The notes: generated by a model not told the origin, from the letters alone. 64,000 nt of DNA from SXZD01 sp034680345 (GCA_034680345.1 JAXISZ010000005.1:1-64000), one strand, 5' to 3'. Numbered from the stretch's first letter, positions 25,114 to 33,767 are shown. Program-made: numbers and translations.

Positions 25114-25692
25114 TTAAGCAAAGTTAGATTCCGCGAAATCCCAATTGGCCAAAACAAAAAAAGTTTCAATGTATTTAGGACGTAGATTGCGGTAATCTAC
25201 ATAGTAAGCATGCTCCCACAAATCACAGGTTAACAAGGGCTTATCACTGGTTGTTAATGGAGTTGCCGCATTACTTGTGTTAACAATGTCTAAGGTGCCA
25301 TCGGCTTTTTTTACCAACCATGTCCAACTGGACCCAAAATTGCCAACAGCCATTTTTGTAAACGCTTCCTTGAATGCGTCAAAACTGCCCCATTTGGCAT
25401 CAATGGCTTCAGCCAACGCACCCACAGGCTTGCCTTTGGCCTTCGGAGTCAAACTATTCCAGTAAAAAGTATGATTCCAAACTTGAGCTGCATTGTTGAA
25501 TATACCGCCAGAAGAACCACACACAATTTCCTCCAGTGAAGCATTTTCAAACGGTGTACCTTTAATTAAATTATTCAAATTGGTCACGTATGTTTGATGG
25601 TGTTTACCGTAGTGATACTCCAGAGTTTCTACTGAAATATGAGGCGCCAGAGCATTTTTAGCATAAGGCAGATCAGGTAAAGTGTGTTCCAT
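25114..25692 (-). CDS. sodB: Superoxide dismutase, Fe type
   Basis: A 192-residue cytoplasmic dismutase. Metal ligands are in EYHYGKHHQTYVTNLN (His near residue 27), AAQVWNHTFYWNSL (His near 74), and LLTCDLWEHAYYVDYRN (Asp and His). The AAQ and TFYWNSL pattern and length point to the iron rather than manganese form. GAGAGGA precedes the ATG. A 19-bp perfect palindrome lies 25 bp upstream, and exbB-exbD lie divergently beyond it, suggesting shared iron control. Confidence 0.95.
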   Translation of the reverse strand: MEHTLPDLPYAKNALAPHISVETLEYHYGKHHQTYVTNLNNLIKGTPFENASLEEIVCGSSGGIFNNAAQVWNHTFYWNSLTPKAKGKPVGALAEAIDAKWGSFDAFKEAFTKMAVGNFGSSWTWLVKKADGTLDIVNTSNAATPLTTSDKPLLTCDLWEHAYYVDYRNLRPKYIETFFVLANWDFAESNFA

Positions 25693-25716
25693 TTGAGTCC
25701 TCTCGTTGCAAAAAAC

Positions 25717-25735
25717 ATTAAAATGGCATTTTAAT
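25717..25735. promoter_or_regulatory. 19-bp 9-1-9 palindrome upstream of sodB, possible Fur-type operator
   Basis: ATTAAAATG-G-CATTTTAAT is perfect over all nine base pairs per arm. The nine-one-nine layout and AT-richness are those of Fur boxes, although the bases differ from the enterobacterial consensus. It lies 25-43 bp before the sodB start, where it could overlap the promoter or leader. A second odd palindrome, ATCAAA-A-TTTGAT, abuts it at 25734-25746. Confidence 0.45.
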
Positions 25736-25785
25736 CAAAATTTGATGCGCTACATCCAACATTGGCTAAAATTAAGTAAATTCGT

Positions 25786-25799
25786 TTAAGTTAACTTAA
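25786..25799. promoter_or_regulatory. Perfect 14-bp palindrome between sodB and exbB
   Basis: TTAAGTTAACTTAA is a perfect even palindrome about 70 bp upstream of the proposed exbB start. It is the third palindrome in the 176-bp divergent region between an iron superoxide dismutase gene and TonB-energising genes. It could be an operator; low sequence complexity makes chance plausible too. Confidence 0.35.
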
Positions 25800-25868
25800 T
25801 GTGGCTTGGTAATTTAACTTTTTTTCGGTAAATTTGTCTTGTCACCTACTTTATGAGTGAGAATTGTC

Positions 25869-26489
25869 GTGTGGTCAATTATTTTAGACGCTGGCTGGCC
25901 CGTTTGGCCGCTGATTTTAACTTCAATTTTTACATTAGGCATTGTTTTTGAAAGATGCTGGGCAATGCGCGTTAAATTGGTTGCCCCACCAAATTTATTA
26001 CCGGCTGTGGTGGCACATATTGAGCGTATAAATTCAAGCCGCTTAGATATTAACGAAAAACAAAGTAGTTTATTAGGCATGATTGTAGCCGCAGGCTTAA
26101 ATTGCCAACCTCGCAACAATATTCATTTAAAAGAAACCTTGCAATACGCTGGTGAAAAAGCGGCACAAGCGCTAGAAAAAAATCTATCTCTTTTAAGCAT
26201 GGTGGTTACAATTGCACCACTGATGGGCCTACTTGGTACGGTTATAGGGATGATCGAAGTGTTTGGATCACAAAATAGCTTAGGTGCAGACCCCGTAACA
26301 CTGGCCCACGGTATTTCTATTGCCTTATACAATACAGCATTTGGCCTAATTATCGCTATACCTGCTGCCATAACACACCGGTATTTTCGTATCACTGCAC
26401 AAAAACATTTATCAACACTGGAAGACGCTGCCCGCACACTACACGATAAACTACTTCAAACAAACCATATAGACCCAAAAAACCAGTAA
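25869..26489 (+). CDS. exbB: ExbB/TolQ/MotA family proton-channel protein
   Basis: An inner-membrane subunit of a proton-motive-force transducer. The 206-residue protein has a first helix at WPVWPLILTSIFTLGIVFER, a cytoplasmic stretch, then two helices beginning SLLSMVVTIAPLMGLLGTVI and ALYNTAFGLIIAIPAAI, as in ExbB and TolQ. The GTG at 25869 gives MWSIILDAGWPVWPL, the usual family start; another GTG four codons upstream lacks a better site. It is 15 bp from exbD. Without a tonB gene nearby, ExbB and TolQ cannot be separated with certainty; placement ahead of lpxK is common for the ExbB-type pair. Confidence 0.88.
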   Translation: MWSIILDAGWPVWPLILTSIFTLGIVFERCWAMRVKLVAPPNLLPAVVAHIERINSSRLDINEKQSSLLGMIVAAGLNCQPRNNIHLKETLQYAGEKAAQALEKNLSLLSMVVTIAPLMGLLGTVIGMIEVFGSQNSLGADPVTLAHGISIALYNTAFGLIIAIPAAITHRYFRITAQKHLSTLEDAARTLHDKLLQTNHIDPKNQ

Positions 26490-26504
26490 AAAAGTTCATC
26501 ATTT

Positions 26505-26927
26505 ATGAAATTTAAAACCTCAAACCCCGAAGAAGAGCCAGAAATCAATCTAATTCCAATGATTGACATATTACTGGTGGTTTTAATTTTTTTACTAGTC
26601 ACCAGTACCCTTGTAAAACCATCGGCCCTAAAAGTGCATTTACCGAATGCTGAATATTCAGAGGGGTCAGCCAAAACCGAAGCCATCGCCATTCGTGTCA
26701 CCAAACAAGGACAATACGCTTTAGATGGCCACAGTAGCACCTTGTCGGCAACAGAATTAAAAACCCATCTACTTGAAAAAATACAACACAACAAACAAGC
26801 CAAAGAAAAAATTTCAGTTCTGGTTGAAGCCGATGCAAACGCTTCACATCAAGCGGTTGTTCATGCCTTAGATGCAATTTCACAGGCGGGTCTGGTCAAA
26901 GTTGGCATTGTGACCCAAAAACAATGA
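26505..26927 (+). CDS. exbD: ExbD/TolR family biopolymer transport protein
   Basis: A 140-residue partner of the preceding proton-channel protein. It has a short cytoplasmic start, one transmembrane helix with the essential Asp (EINLIPMIDILLVVLIFLLV), and a periplasmic domain ending GLVKVGIVTQ. It overlaps lpxK by four bases (ATGA), so exbB-exbD-lpxK is a coupled operon. Together the pair would energise outer-membrane transport, most often of iron chelates. Confidence 0.93.
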   Translation: MKFKTSNPEEEPEINLIPMIDILLVVLIFLLVTSTLVKPSALKVHLPNAEYSEGSAKTEAIAIRVTKQGQYALDGHSSTLSATELKTHLLEKIQHNKQAKEKISVLVEADANASHQAVVHALDAISQAGLVKVGIVTQKQ

Positions 26928-28027
26928 GCGCCTCACCCTTTCGGCTTGGAAAGCAAGACCACCGCCCTTTGTGGCAAAAAAAACTTGTAGAACACTGGTA
27001 TCAAAAAAAATCATTACCCATAGCTTGGGTGTGGCTTCTGAAGTGCTTATCCAAAATCACGGCGCTTTGGTTTCTATTAAAACTAAAATACATTAAAAAA
27101 AACCACCATACCAATCATCAAAACAACACTACACCACCTGTTATTGTTGTAGGCAATCTGATTGTTGGCGGAGCCGGAAAAACGCCTATAGTTCGATGCT
27201 TGGTAGAAGCGCTTAAAAAACGCGGCAAACACCCTGCAATTATCAGCCGTGGATACGGTAGACAAACAACATCGCTAACACTCTACCATCCGTCTGAAAA
27301 CCTCTCTAGAAAATTATTGGCTCAACGTTTAGGCGATGAACCGGCCTGGCTAGCACAATCGCTTCAATGTCCTATTGCTGTAGATGCAGATCGTTTAAAT
27401 GCTCTAAAAAGTTTAACCAACGCTTACCCTGAAATTGATATCGTCATTTCAGACGACGGCTTACAACACCAAAAACTACCAAGAAATTTTGAAATTGCAG
27501 TATTTGACGAACGTGGCGTAGGCAATGGCGAATTACTACCCTTAGGCCCTCTTCGCGAACCCCTAAACAACATCAGACGTGTAGATGCTTGCATTCTAAG
27601 TAACGGATTCTGGGACCCAAGGGTGCTAGCGGCGTATACAGCACATAATCATTTATATGCCACTGAATTAAAATTTAAAGCCTGGCGCAACCATCGAACC
27701 CATAAAAGCCTAAGTATTGAAGAGGCAAAAAAACAATGGAAAAAACGGTCCATAGTTGCCGTAGTGGGCCTAGCCAACCCCGATAAATTTTTAAACCTGA
27801 TAAAAACTCAAGGCATTACCTTTGAAAAACTGATACTACCTGACCATTACAATTACAATATTGGTTTTCTAGCCCAGCTGTCTTACGATATCATACTCAC
27901 CACAGGCAAAGATGCCGTAAAATGGCAGGAAGATCAACGGGTTTGGATTGCCGATATAGAATTTAATCTACCTGAAACCCTGCTAGATGCCCTAGAGGAC
28001 AAATTGCGTGAACCAAAAATTATTTGA
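26924..28027 (+). CDS. lpxK: Tetraacyldisaccharide 4'-kinase
   Basis: LpxK phosphorylates the lipid A disaccharide at the 4' position on the inner-membrane face. The 367-residue protein has an N-terminal hydrophobic helix (IAWVWLLKCLSKITALWFLL), Walker A VVGNLIVGGAGKTPIV, ISRGYGR, and the DDGLQHQKL motif. It overlaps exbD at its start and trm112 at its end. The strain therefore keeps a lipid A pathway; kdsB two genes on activates Kdo for the next step. Confidence 0.95.
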   Translation: MSASPFRLGKQDHRPLWQKKLVEHWYQKKSLPIAWVWLLKCLSKITALWFLLKLKYIKKNHHTNHQNNTTPPVIVVGNLIVGGAGKTPIVRCLVEALKKRGKHPAIISRGYGRQTTSLTLYHPSENLSRKLLAQRLGDEPAWLAQSLQCPIAVDADRLNALKSLTNAYPEIDIVISDDGLQHQKLPRNFEIAVFDERGVGNGELLPLGPLREPLNNIRRVDACILSNGFWDPRVLAAYTAHNHLYATELKFKAWRNHRTHKSLSIEEAKKQWKKRSIVAVVGLANPDKFLNLIKTQGITFEKLILPDHYNYNIGFLAQLSYDIILTTGKDAVKWQEDQRVWIADIEFNLPETLLDALEDKLREPKII

Positions 28028-28193
28028 AATTTTAGTGTGCCCCATTTGCAAAGGGCCATTGCAGTATGATAAAAAAAATCAAGAGCTGGAGTGCCCAAGC
28101 GACAAAATTGCCTTCCCCATTCGCGACGGTATCGCTGTCATGCTGACTGATCAAGCGCGAGATTTTTCCGAAACCGCAAAACATTTAAAATAA
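28008..28193 (+). CDS. Trm112 family protein
   Basis: A 61-residue zinc-ribbon-like protein starting at GTG inside the end of lpxK (20-bp overlap). LVCPICKGPLQYD carries the CxxC pair, and SDKIAFPIRDGIAVMLTDQA is the typical Trm112/YcaR core. In E. coli the homologue YcaR lies between lpxK and kdsB, exactly as here. Eukaryotic Trm112 activates methyltransferases; the bacterial role is not settled. Confidence 0.93.
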   Translation: MNQKLFEILVCPICKGPLQYDKKNQELECPSDKIAFPIRDGIAVMLTDQARDFSETAKHLK

Positions 28194-28200
28194 TTTTTTC

Positions 28201-28971
28201 ATGAGTCTTGACTTTAAAATTGTCATTCCAGCCCGCTTGGCTTCAACAAGGCTACCAAACAAACCCTTGGTTGACATATGCGGCAAACCCATGGTGGTTC
28301 GAGTGGCTCAACAAGTGGAATCGATTAAAAACACGCAAGTATTTATTGCCACCGACAGCGAGCAAATTGCCGAAGTATGCCAACGGTTTAATCTCAAAAC
28401 AGTTCTAACTTCGCCAGACTGTCCAAGCGGCACTGATCGCATCGCAGAAGTAGCCAAACAATTAAATTGGGCTGACCATGACATGGTCATCAATGTACAA
28501 GGTGATGAACCACTAATAGAACCAGAAACCGTTGTTTATCTAGCCCAGCTTCTAGCACGCTCAAAAGCGCCGATGGTCACTTGTGCCTGTGCAATCGAGA
28601 GCCGGGAAGATTTTTACAACCCCAATGTTGTTAAAGTTGTTATGAACCGAAACCAAGAAGCCATGTATTTTTCTAGGGCGCCAATACCTTACCCGCGAGA
28701 TCTGTTCAAAAAAAACGCCTGTGGGCAACTGCCTTCAGAATTCGCAGCGTTTCGACACATTGGTTTATATGGCTATCGTGTTTCTTTTTTAAATGCATAC
28801 AGCACATGGCCAATTGGAGAGCTTGATCAAGCCGAAAGTTTAGAACAACTGCGCGCCCTATGGAATGGTCAACAGATTGCGGTTCTAAAACTACAAAAAG
28901 CACCCGCCACAGGTGTAGACACCATGGAAGATTTGTTACGCATTCGTGAACTATGGAAAAATACGCCTTAA
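28201..28971 (+). CDS. kdsB: 3-deoxy-manno-octulosonate cytidylyltransferase
   Basis: KdsB makes CMP-Kdo for the lipopolysaccharide inner core. The 256-residue protein has IVIPARLASTRLPNKPL, the CTP-binding loop, VQGDEPLIEP, and the late GVDTMEDLLRI. Length is normal. It sits 7 bp after trm112 in the exbB-exbD-lpxK-trm112-kdsB run, so lipid A kinase and Kdo activation are produced together. Confidence 0.97.
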   Translation: MSLDFKIVIPARLASTRLPNKPLVDICGKPMVVRVAQQVESIKNTQVFIATDSEQIAEVCQRFNLKTVLTSPDCPSGTDRIAEVAKQLNWADHDMVINVQGDEPLIEPETVVYLAQLLARSKAPMVTCACAIESREDFYNPNVVKVVMNRNQEAMYFSRAPIPYPRDLFKKNACGQLPSEFAAFRHIGLYGYRVSFLNAYSTWPIGELDQAESLEQLRALWNGQQIAVLKLQKAPATGVDTMEDLLRIRELWKNTP

Positions 28972-29073
28972 GCTTAGACTGAAACTTAACCTTTTCTCAA
29001 TTTTAATAAACATGAAATCTATGAATCTAAAAAGGCTTTTTGTGTGCATTCAATCATCCAAGAGGTATACACA

Positions 29074-29730
29074 ATGCGTTTAATTCTTTTGGGCGCACCT
29101 GGTGCCGGTAAGGGAACGCAGGCTAATTTCATCAAGGAAAAATATAAAATCCCTCAAATTTCAACGGGAGATATGCTGCGCAGCGCTGTTAAGGCAGGCA
29201 CACCGTTGGGTATAGAAGTAAAAAAAGTCATGGATTCTGGTGGTTTGGTGCCTGACGACATCATTATTAATTTAGTCAAGGAACGTCTAAAACAAAATGA
29301 CTGCCTAAACGGCTACCTATTTGATGGCTTTCCCCGCACCATTCCCCAAGCGGAGGCCATGAAAGAGGCTGGCGTTAAAATTGATTACATTTTAGAAATT
29401 GATGTGCCCGATGAAGAAATCATTGAACGAATGAGCGGCCGCAGGGTGCATATTGCCTCAGGAAGAACCTATCACGTTAAATTTAATCCGCCCAAACAGT
29501 CTAATAAAGACGACGTAACGGGCGAAGAACTGATTCAACGTGAAGATGACAAAGAAGACACTGTTCGCAAGCGCTTAAATATTTACGAATCACAAACCCG
29601 CCCTTTGGTTGAATACTATTCTAAGTGGGCCGCCACCCAAAATTCTAACGCCCCGCAATATCGCAAAATTGCTGGTGTTGGATCAGTTGATGCAATTCGA
29701 AAAGCCGCTTTTAATGCACTAGAAAAATAA
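29074..29730 (+). CDS. adk: Adenylate kinase
   Basis: Adk interconverts ATP, AMP and ADP. The 218-residue long-form enzyme has the P-loop ILLGAPGAGKGTQ, DGFPRTIPQAEAM and the LID segment RRVHIASGRTYHVKFNPP. The LID has no zinc cysteines, as in E. coli. The ATG at 29074 follows GAGG at eight bases and gives MRLILLGAPG, the family start; the frame is open ten codons further. It lies about 100 bp after kdsB, far enough for its own promoter. Confidence 0.97.
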   Translation: MRLILLGAPGAGKGTQANFIKEKYKIPQISTGDMLRSAVKAGTPLGIEVKKVMDSGGLVPDDIIINLVKERLKQNDCLNGYLFDGFPRTIPQAEAMKEAGVKIDYILEIDVPDEEIIERMSGRRVHIASGRTYHVKFNPPKQSNKDDVTGEELIQREDDKEDTVRKRLNIYESQTRPLVEYYSKWAATQNSNAPQYRKIAGVGSVDAIRKAAFNALEK

Positions 29731-29736
29731 ACCCCA

Positions 29737-29755
29737 GCGGGGAAAAACTCCCCGC
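29737..29755 (+). terminator. GC-rich stem-loop after adk
   Basis: GCGGGG and CCCCGC pair around AAAAACT six bases after the adk stop. The stem is strong but no T run follows, so it may act as a stabilising 3' hairpin or a Rho-assisted stop rather than a classical intrinsic terminator. Confidence 0.4.
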
Positions 29756-30154
29756 GCAATAAACCAATATTGCACGGTGTCGTTAATATTGACTGTAAAA
29801 ATACCTAATTTATTTAACTTAGATCAATTAATAAATCATTCAAAATTTTATAGTTTGATATGAATTTAAAGGATTTTCCTCTGCGGTTCAAAATCACAAA
29901 GAGCTTGAATAACTGGTGTTACCATCAATCACCATCCTTGCTTTACTAAAGACCATTCATATGTACACATCTGAACTTGCTCAAACAAAAGAGCCCTTCA
30001 ACCCTTGAGCAAAACAAGCAATAAAAACATCAAGTCAAGCGTTATTAACCGTTATTGTTTTATCTGATGTCATGTAGTCAATATGGTTGTCCATACGAAT
30101 CGCCTACCTACTGTGATGGGTCACTACTTAACTTCTAGGCACTGAAGCTAAAAA
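29756..30154. other. Intergenic DNA with no supported gene
   Basis: About 400 bp of AT-rich sequence. A plus-strand ATG at 29960 opens MYTSELAQTKEPFNP then stops, and stops are frequent in all frames. Given the dgkA remnant just downstream, this may be older decayed coding DNA, but I see no recognisable family. Confidence 0.4.
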
Positions 30155-30421
30155 ATGATTCACTTGTTTAAACAACATCTATACAAGGCCACCAAAAACT
30201 CTATCGCTGATTTTAAAACAGCTTAGCAAACCGAAGAAGCATTTCAAATTGAAAACCTTATGTTAGTTTTTCTATTACCAGCGGCATTTATTATTGAAAA
30301 TAATGCTGTTGAAATATGCATAATCATTTCACATTTATTTTTTGTTATTGTCACTGAAATTTTAAATACGGGATTAGAAAAAACCATCAACTGCATTTTT
30401 TCCCGCACTCACCTGATTTAA
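30155..30421 (+). pseudogene. dgkA: Diacylglycerol kinase (dgkA) remnant, nonsense-interrupted and truncated
   Basis: From ATG at 30155 the frame reads MIHLFKQHLYKATKNSIADF, KTA, TAG, QTEEAFQIENLMLVFLLPAA and on to the membrane segment VEICIIISHLFFVIVTEILN followed by TGLEKTIN, ending at TAA 30419. E. coli DgkA has GLRAAWINEAAFRQE and VMIVEILNSAIEAVVDRIG at the same spacing, so the TAG replaces the conserved Trp codon (TGG to TAG). The LSGRAKDMGSAAV third-helix region is missing. Normally DgkA recycles diacylglycerol from membrane-derived lipids in the inner membrane. It could only be functional by readthrough, and even then without its last helix. Confidence 0.8.
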
Positions 30422-30443
30422 AGTCAATTTCATTCAAAAGCAA

Positions 30444-32003
30444 TTATTGTGGTTTGTGGAACAAACGTTTTGGTGATAAACCCATGAAACTTAAAACCCC
30501 AAAATAAACCAAAACAGCACCAAAAATCATCAATAATGCCCATGCAACCCGCTTAAATGGGGCAATCGACATCGCTAACCAATCAAATTGAATTTGTATA
30601 AAATACAAAAATAACCCCATTGCCAACCCGGCTATTATCAAACGCACAAACAGACCTAACCAACCACTAGATGGTTTATACAAACCCCGCCAACGCAAGC
30701 CCCAAAATAAAACCAAAGCGTTAATTGTTGCCCCTAAGCCAACAGAAAGCGTCAGACCAGCGTGTCCAAAAAAAGGAACAAATACACAATTCAGTAATTG
30801 AGTACAAATAACCACGATAATTCCAATTTTCACTGGTGTGCGAATATCCTGTTTGGCATAAAAGCCTGGCGCTAAAACTTTAACAGCTATTAAACCCATT
30901 AACCCTATGCTATAGCCCAGAACCGCTTGCGCAGTCATGGTAACGTCCAAGGCGGAAAATTGTCCATAATGAAAAACAATCGCTGTTAACGCATATGCGC
31001 ACAAAGCCAAACCAACAGCGGCAGGCCACGCCAATACAAAAGTAAGACGTAAACCCCAATCCAACAAACGTGAATATTCCTGCGTGTTTTCGTGAGCAGC
31101 CGCTTTAGATAGGCTGGGCAACAACACACTGCCCAAAGCCACGCCCAACAAAGCGGTTGGAAACTCCATTAAACGATCACCAAAAGACACCCAAGACACA
31201 CTACCTGTAGCTAAATGCGAGGCAATCTGCGTATTAATAATCAAACTAATTTGTGCCACTGAAACAGCCAAACTGGCAGGTACCATCTGCTGCACAATCT
31301 TACGAACCATAGGATGAACCCAAGCCATTTTGATCTGTGAAATACGCCAAAATGGGGAAATAGACAAACGCAGAGACTTTAAGGCAAAAACTTGTAAAGC
31401 CAACTGCGCAATGCCACCACATATCACTGCGCCAGCCAACGCATAAACTGGATGTGATAAATATGGGGCAACCAACCATATAGCAATAATAAAACTCAAA
31501 TTTAAAAGTACAGGGGTAAAAGCTGCAACAGCAAATTTACGATGTATATTTAACACACTGCAAGCCAAAGAAACCAATGAAATCAAAACAATATAAGGTA
31601 ACATCCAACGGGTTAGCAGCACGGTCAACTCAAATGATGCGGGATTAGATCGCAACCCACTGGCCATTAACCACACCACAGCGCTCGCACCCAACACCCC
31701 AAAAATAACCACCGCCATTAGAACCCAAGTTAAAACAGTTGCCACATTGCGCACTAAAGCCGCAGTATGATCGTGCCCTTGCTGCTGATGAACTTGAGCT
31801 AAAACAGGCACAAAAGCTTGAGAAAATGCACCCTCAGCAAACAAACGCCGCAATAAATTAGGAATGCGAAAAGCAATAAAAAATGCGTCTGTTTCAGCAC
31901 TTACACCCAGTAAACGCGCTGTTAACATCTCCCGTATTAAACCCGTAACACGCGATAAAAAAGTCATCGCACTAACCGTCATCGCGGCCTTTAAAATGTT
32001 CAT
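30444..32003 (-). CDS. murJ: Lipid II flippase MurJ
   Basis: A polytopic 519-residue membrane protein of the MOP superfamily that flips lipid II across the inner membrane for peptidoglycan synthesis. It has about 14 hydrophobic segments. The N-terminal SFLSRVTGLIREMLTARLLG and DAFFIAFRIPNLLRRLFAEG, AFSQAFVPVL blocks are highly diagnostic. It is divergent from rpsT, whose promoter -35 lies 8 bp from the murJ start codon; murJ-rpsT adjacency is common in proteobacteria. Confidence 0.96.
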   Translation of the reverse strand: MNILKAAMTVSAMTFLSRVTGLIREMLTARLLGVSAETDAFFIAFRIPNLLRRLFAEGAFSQAFVPVLAQVHQQQGHDHTAALVRNVATVLTWVLMAVVIFGVLGASAVVWLMASGLRSNPASFELTVLLTRWMLPYIVLISLVSLACSVLNIHRKFAVAAFTPVLLNLSFIIAIWLVAPYLSHPVYALAGAVICGGIAQLALQVFALKSLRLSISPFWRISQIKMAWVHPMVRKIVQQMVPASLAVSVAQISLIINTQIASHLATGSVSWVSFGDRLMEFPTALLGVALGSVLLPSLSKAAAHENTQEYSRLLDWGLRLTFVLAWPAAVGLALCAYALTAIVFHYGQFSALDVTMTAQAVLGYSIGLMGLIAVKVLAPGFYAKQDIRTPVKIGIIVVICTQLLNCVFVPFFGHAGLTLSVGLGATINALVLFWGLRWRGLYKPSSGWLGLFVRLIIAGLAMGLFLYFIQIQFDWLAMSIAPFKRVAWALLMIFGAVLVYFGVLSFMGLSPKRLFHKPQ

Positions 32004-32010
32004 TGGCTAT

Positions 32011-32039
32011 TTGTGAAAAAGAGTAAAGTAAGTTAAAAT
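32011..32039 (+). promoter_or_regulatory. Sigma-70-type promoter for rpsT
   Basis: TTGTGA and TAAAAT are separated by 17 bases, 37 bp upstream of the rpsT start codon. It fills most of the 73-bp murJ-rpsT gap, so transcription of the two genes must be tightly spaced. Confidence 0.55.
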
Positions 32040-32076
32040 TATAAGCTTTATTAAACGATTTGATTCGGACTTTCAT

Positions 32077-32340
32077 ATGGCCAATACAGCACAAGCTCGA
32101 AAACGCGCCCGTCAGGCAATCAAGCTCAATGCTCACAATTCTGCTTTACGCTCTATGATGCGTACTGCTATTAAACGCGTTCGCCAAGCCATTGAAGCGG
32201 GCGACAAACAAATTGCAGGCGAAGTTTTGCGCAACACCACCAGCGTTCTCGACCGCGTTGCGGACAAACAGATTATTCATAAAAACAAGGCGTCACGTCA
32301 TAAATCACGGTTATCTGCTGCCGTTAAAGCAATGGCTTAA
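32077..32340 (+). CDS. rpsT: 30S ribosomal protein S20
   Basis: An 87-residue, very basic protein, MANTAQARKRARQA onward, with the helical repeats typical of S20 (SALRSMMRTAIKRVRQAI and KNKASRHKSRLSA). It binds 16S rRNA in the small-subunit body. It is monocistronic between its own promoter and a strong terminator. Confidence 0.98.
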   Translation: MANTAQARKRARQAIKLNAHNSALRSMMRTAIKRVRQAIEAGDKQIAGEVLRNTTSVLDRVADKQIIHKNKASRHKSRLSAAVKAMA

Positions 32341-32367
32341 ACTGAATTATCAGTCAGCGCCAGCACA

Positions 32368-32391
32368 CCCCTCAAAAGAGGGGATTTTTTT
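32368..32391 (+). terminator. Rho-independent terminator after rpsT
   Basis: CCCCTC-AAAA-GAGGGG is a perfect 6-bp GC-rich stem followed by A and seven T, 28 bp after the rpsT stop. Confidence 0.9.
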
Positions 32392-32446
32392 GCTGTTCTA
32401 AATTTTTGTAATTCATAGTTGAATTAACAAGATTTTTTATAAAAAA

Positions 32447-32773
32447 TTAAACCTTTTTTTCCGGTAAAGAACATGCAGCAACTATAATCAAATCGTTGTC
32501 GCGTGCAAAATTCAGCAAGAATTGATAAGCTTTAGGCTCTAAGTCACTCAAACGCTCATCCACAACAACGCAACGCAAACCATCCAATACAATTGGACGC
32601 ACATAGGGTGAATATCGAGGACAATTTTTTTGATATTCAAAGTTTTTCGGTACAAAACAAGCCATCACTCCACACAAACGCTCTACCCAATCAGAGGGCC
32701 GAAAAGTTTTACCTGACTGAGTAATTCCCTGAATAAAAAACTCTTTATGAGGATTGCTCTGATTTTCAGCCAT
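32447..32773 (-). CDS. DUF3579 family protein
   Basis: A 108-residue cytoplasmic protein restricted mainly to betaproteobacteria. The conserved pattern EFFIQGITQSGKTFRPSDW, ERLCGVMACF, YSPYVRPIVLDGLRCVVVDE and FARDNDLIIV is all present. The start MAENQSNPHKEFF at 32773 matches homologues; the longer frame adds a hydrophobic stretch not seen in the family. Its function is unknown. It lies 92 bp downstream of folE2 on the same strand. Confidence 0.88.
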   Translation of the reverse strand: MAENQSNPHKEFFIQGITQSGKTFRPSDWVERLCGVMACFVPKNFEYQKNCPRYSPYVRPIVLDGLRCVVVDERLSDLEPKAYQFLLNFARDNDLIIVAACSLPEKKV

Positions 32774-32865
32774 TGTTGTAAAAACCCTTAACAAAAAAAT
32801 CAGAGCTTGAGTTAAATACAACTTTAATATTTACTAACCAATTGTTAAAAAACAATTTTATATAA

Positions 32866-33699
32866 TTATATAAGCTGATCAAAACCACTCTCAACCCTTG
32901 CAAATGCAGAGTGATTGTGAATTGACTCAAAATTTTCTGCTTCAATAACATAACTACCAATTGCAGGTTGGTTATTTAACTCTAGCGCAATATCCCGCAC
33001 CAAATCTTCAACAAATTTAGGATTTTCATAAGCACGCTCAGTTACAAATTTTTCGTCTGGACGCTTTAATAAGCCATATAACTCACAAGAAGCCTGGCGC
33101 TCTATTAAAGCAATCAAAATGTCCAAGGGCATATCATCTCTAAGGTCAGCGCAAACCGTGACATGTGAACGCTGGTTATGGGCACCATATTTAGAAATTT
33201 TCTTAGAACATGGACATAAACTGGTCACCGGAACAATAACTGTAGTTTTGACGGTTGTTTTACCATTTTTAATTTCACCAGCTAGGCTAACCTGATAATC
33301 CATTAGGCTGGAAACACCTGAGACAGGTGCTTTTTTAGAAATAAAATAAGGAAAACTCAACACGATACGACCCGACGGTGCTTCTAAACGTTCAATCATT
33401 TTTTGCAGTAGACCACAAAAAACAGAGACATCTAGCGGGGTATTTAATTCTTCAAGAAGTGCAATAAAACGCGACATGTGAGTGCCTTTTTGATTGGCAG
33501 GCAAAAACACAGTCATTTCAAAATCGGCAACCGTTGAAATTTCAATGCCATCATTGCGCCGAATAGCAATTGGATATTTAACTGAACGCACCCCAACTCC
33601 CTGTATAGGAATTTTCCGAATATCGGGAGTACTTTGTACATCAACCATTGAGCATGGCTCAGACTGGAAAAAATCAGTATTTGAATCTCTTGAATTCAT
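32866..33699 (-). CDS. folE2: GTP cyclohydrolase FolE2 (type IB)
   Basis: FolE2 converts GTP to dihydroneopterin triphosphate, the first step of folate synthesis, and works with metals other than zinc. The 277-residue protein shows GVRSVKYPIAIR, VPVTSLCPCSKKIS with the active-site Cys, and HNQRSHVTV. AAGGACC precedes the ATG. Type IB enzymes are often kept or induced when zinc is scarce, though no Zur site is visible here. It follows dxs on the same strand. Confidence 0.95.
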   Translation of the reverse strand: MNSRDSNTDFFQSEPCSMVDVQSTPDIRKIPIQGVGVRSVKYPIAIRRNDGIEISTVADFEMTVFLPANQKGTHMSRFIALLEELNTPLDVSVFCGLLQKMIERLEAPSGRIVLSFPYFISKKAPVSGVSSLMDYQVSLAGEIKNGKTTVKTTVIVPVTSLCPCSKKISKYGAHNQRSHVTVCADLRDDMPLDILIALIERQASCELYGLLKRPDEKFVTERAYENPKFVEDLVRDIALELNNQPAIGSYVIEAENFESIHNHSAFARVESGFDQLI

Positions 33700-33767
33700 T
33701 TGGGTCCTTAAATTTTAATAACCACTGGTTAATTGATAAAATGTCATATAGCACTTTGCAGCTTGCT

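Noticed and set aside
29737..29755. Stem-loop after adk as a confident intrinsic terminator
   Set aside because: The stem is strong but no U tract follows; kept only as a low-confidence feature.
29960..30004. Short plus-strand frame beginning MYTSELAQTKEPFNP
   Set aside because: It stops after 15 codons, lacks a ribosome-binding site, and gives no recognisable family.
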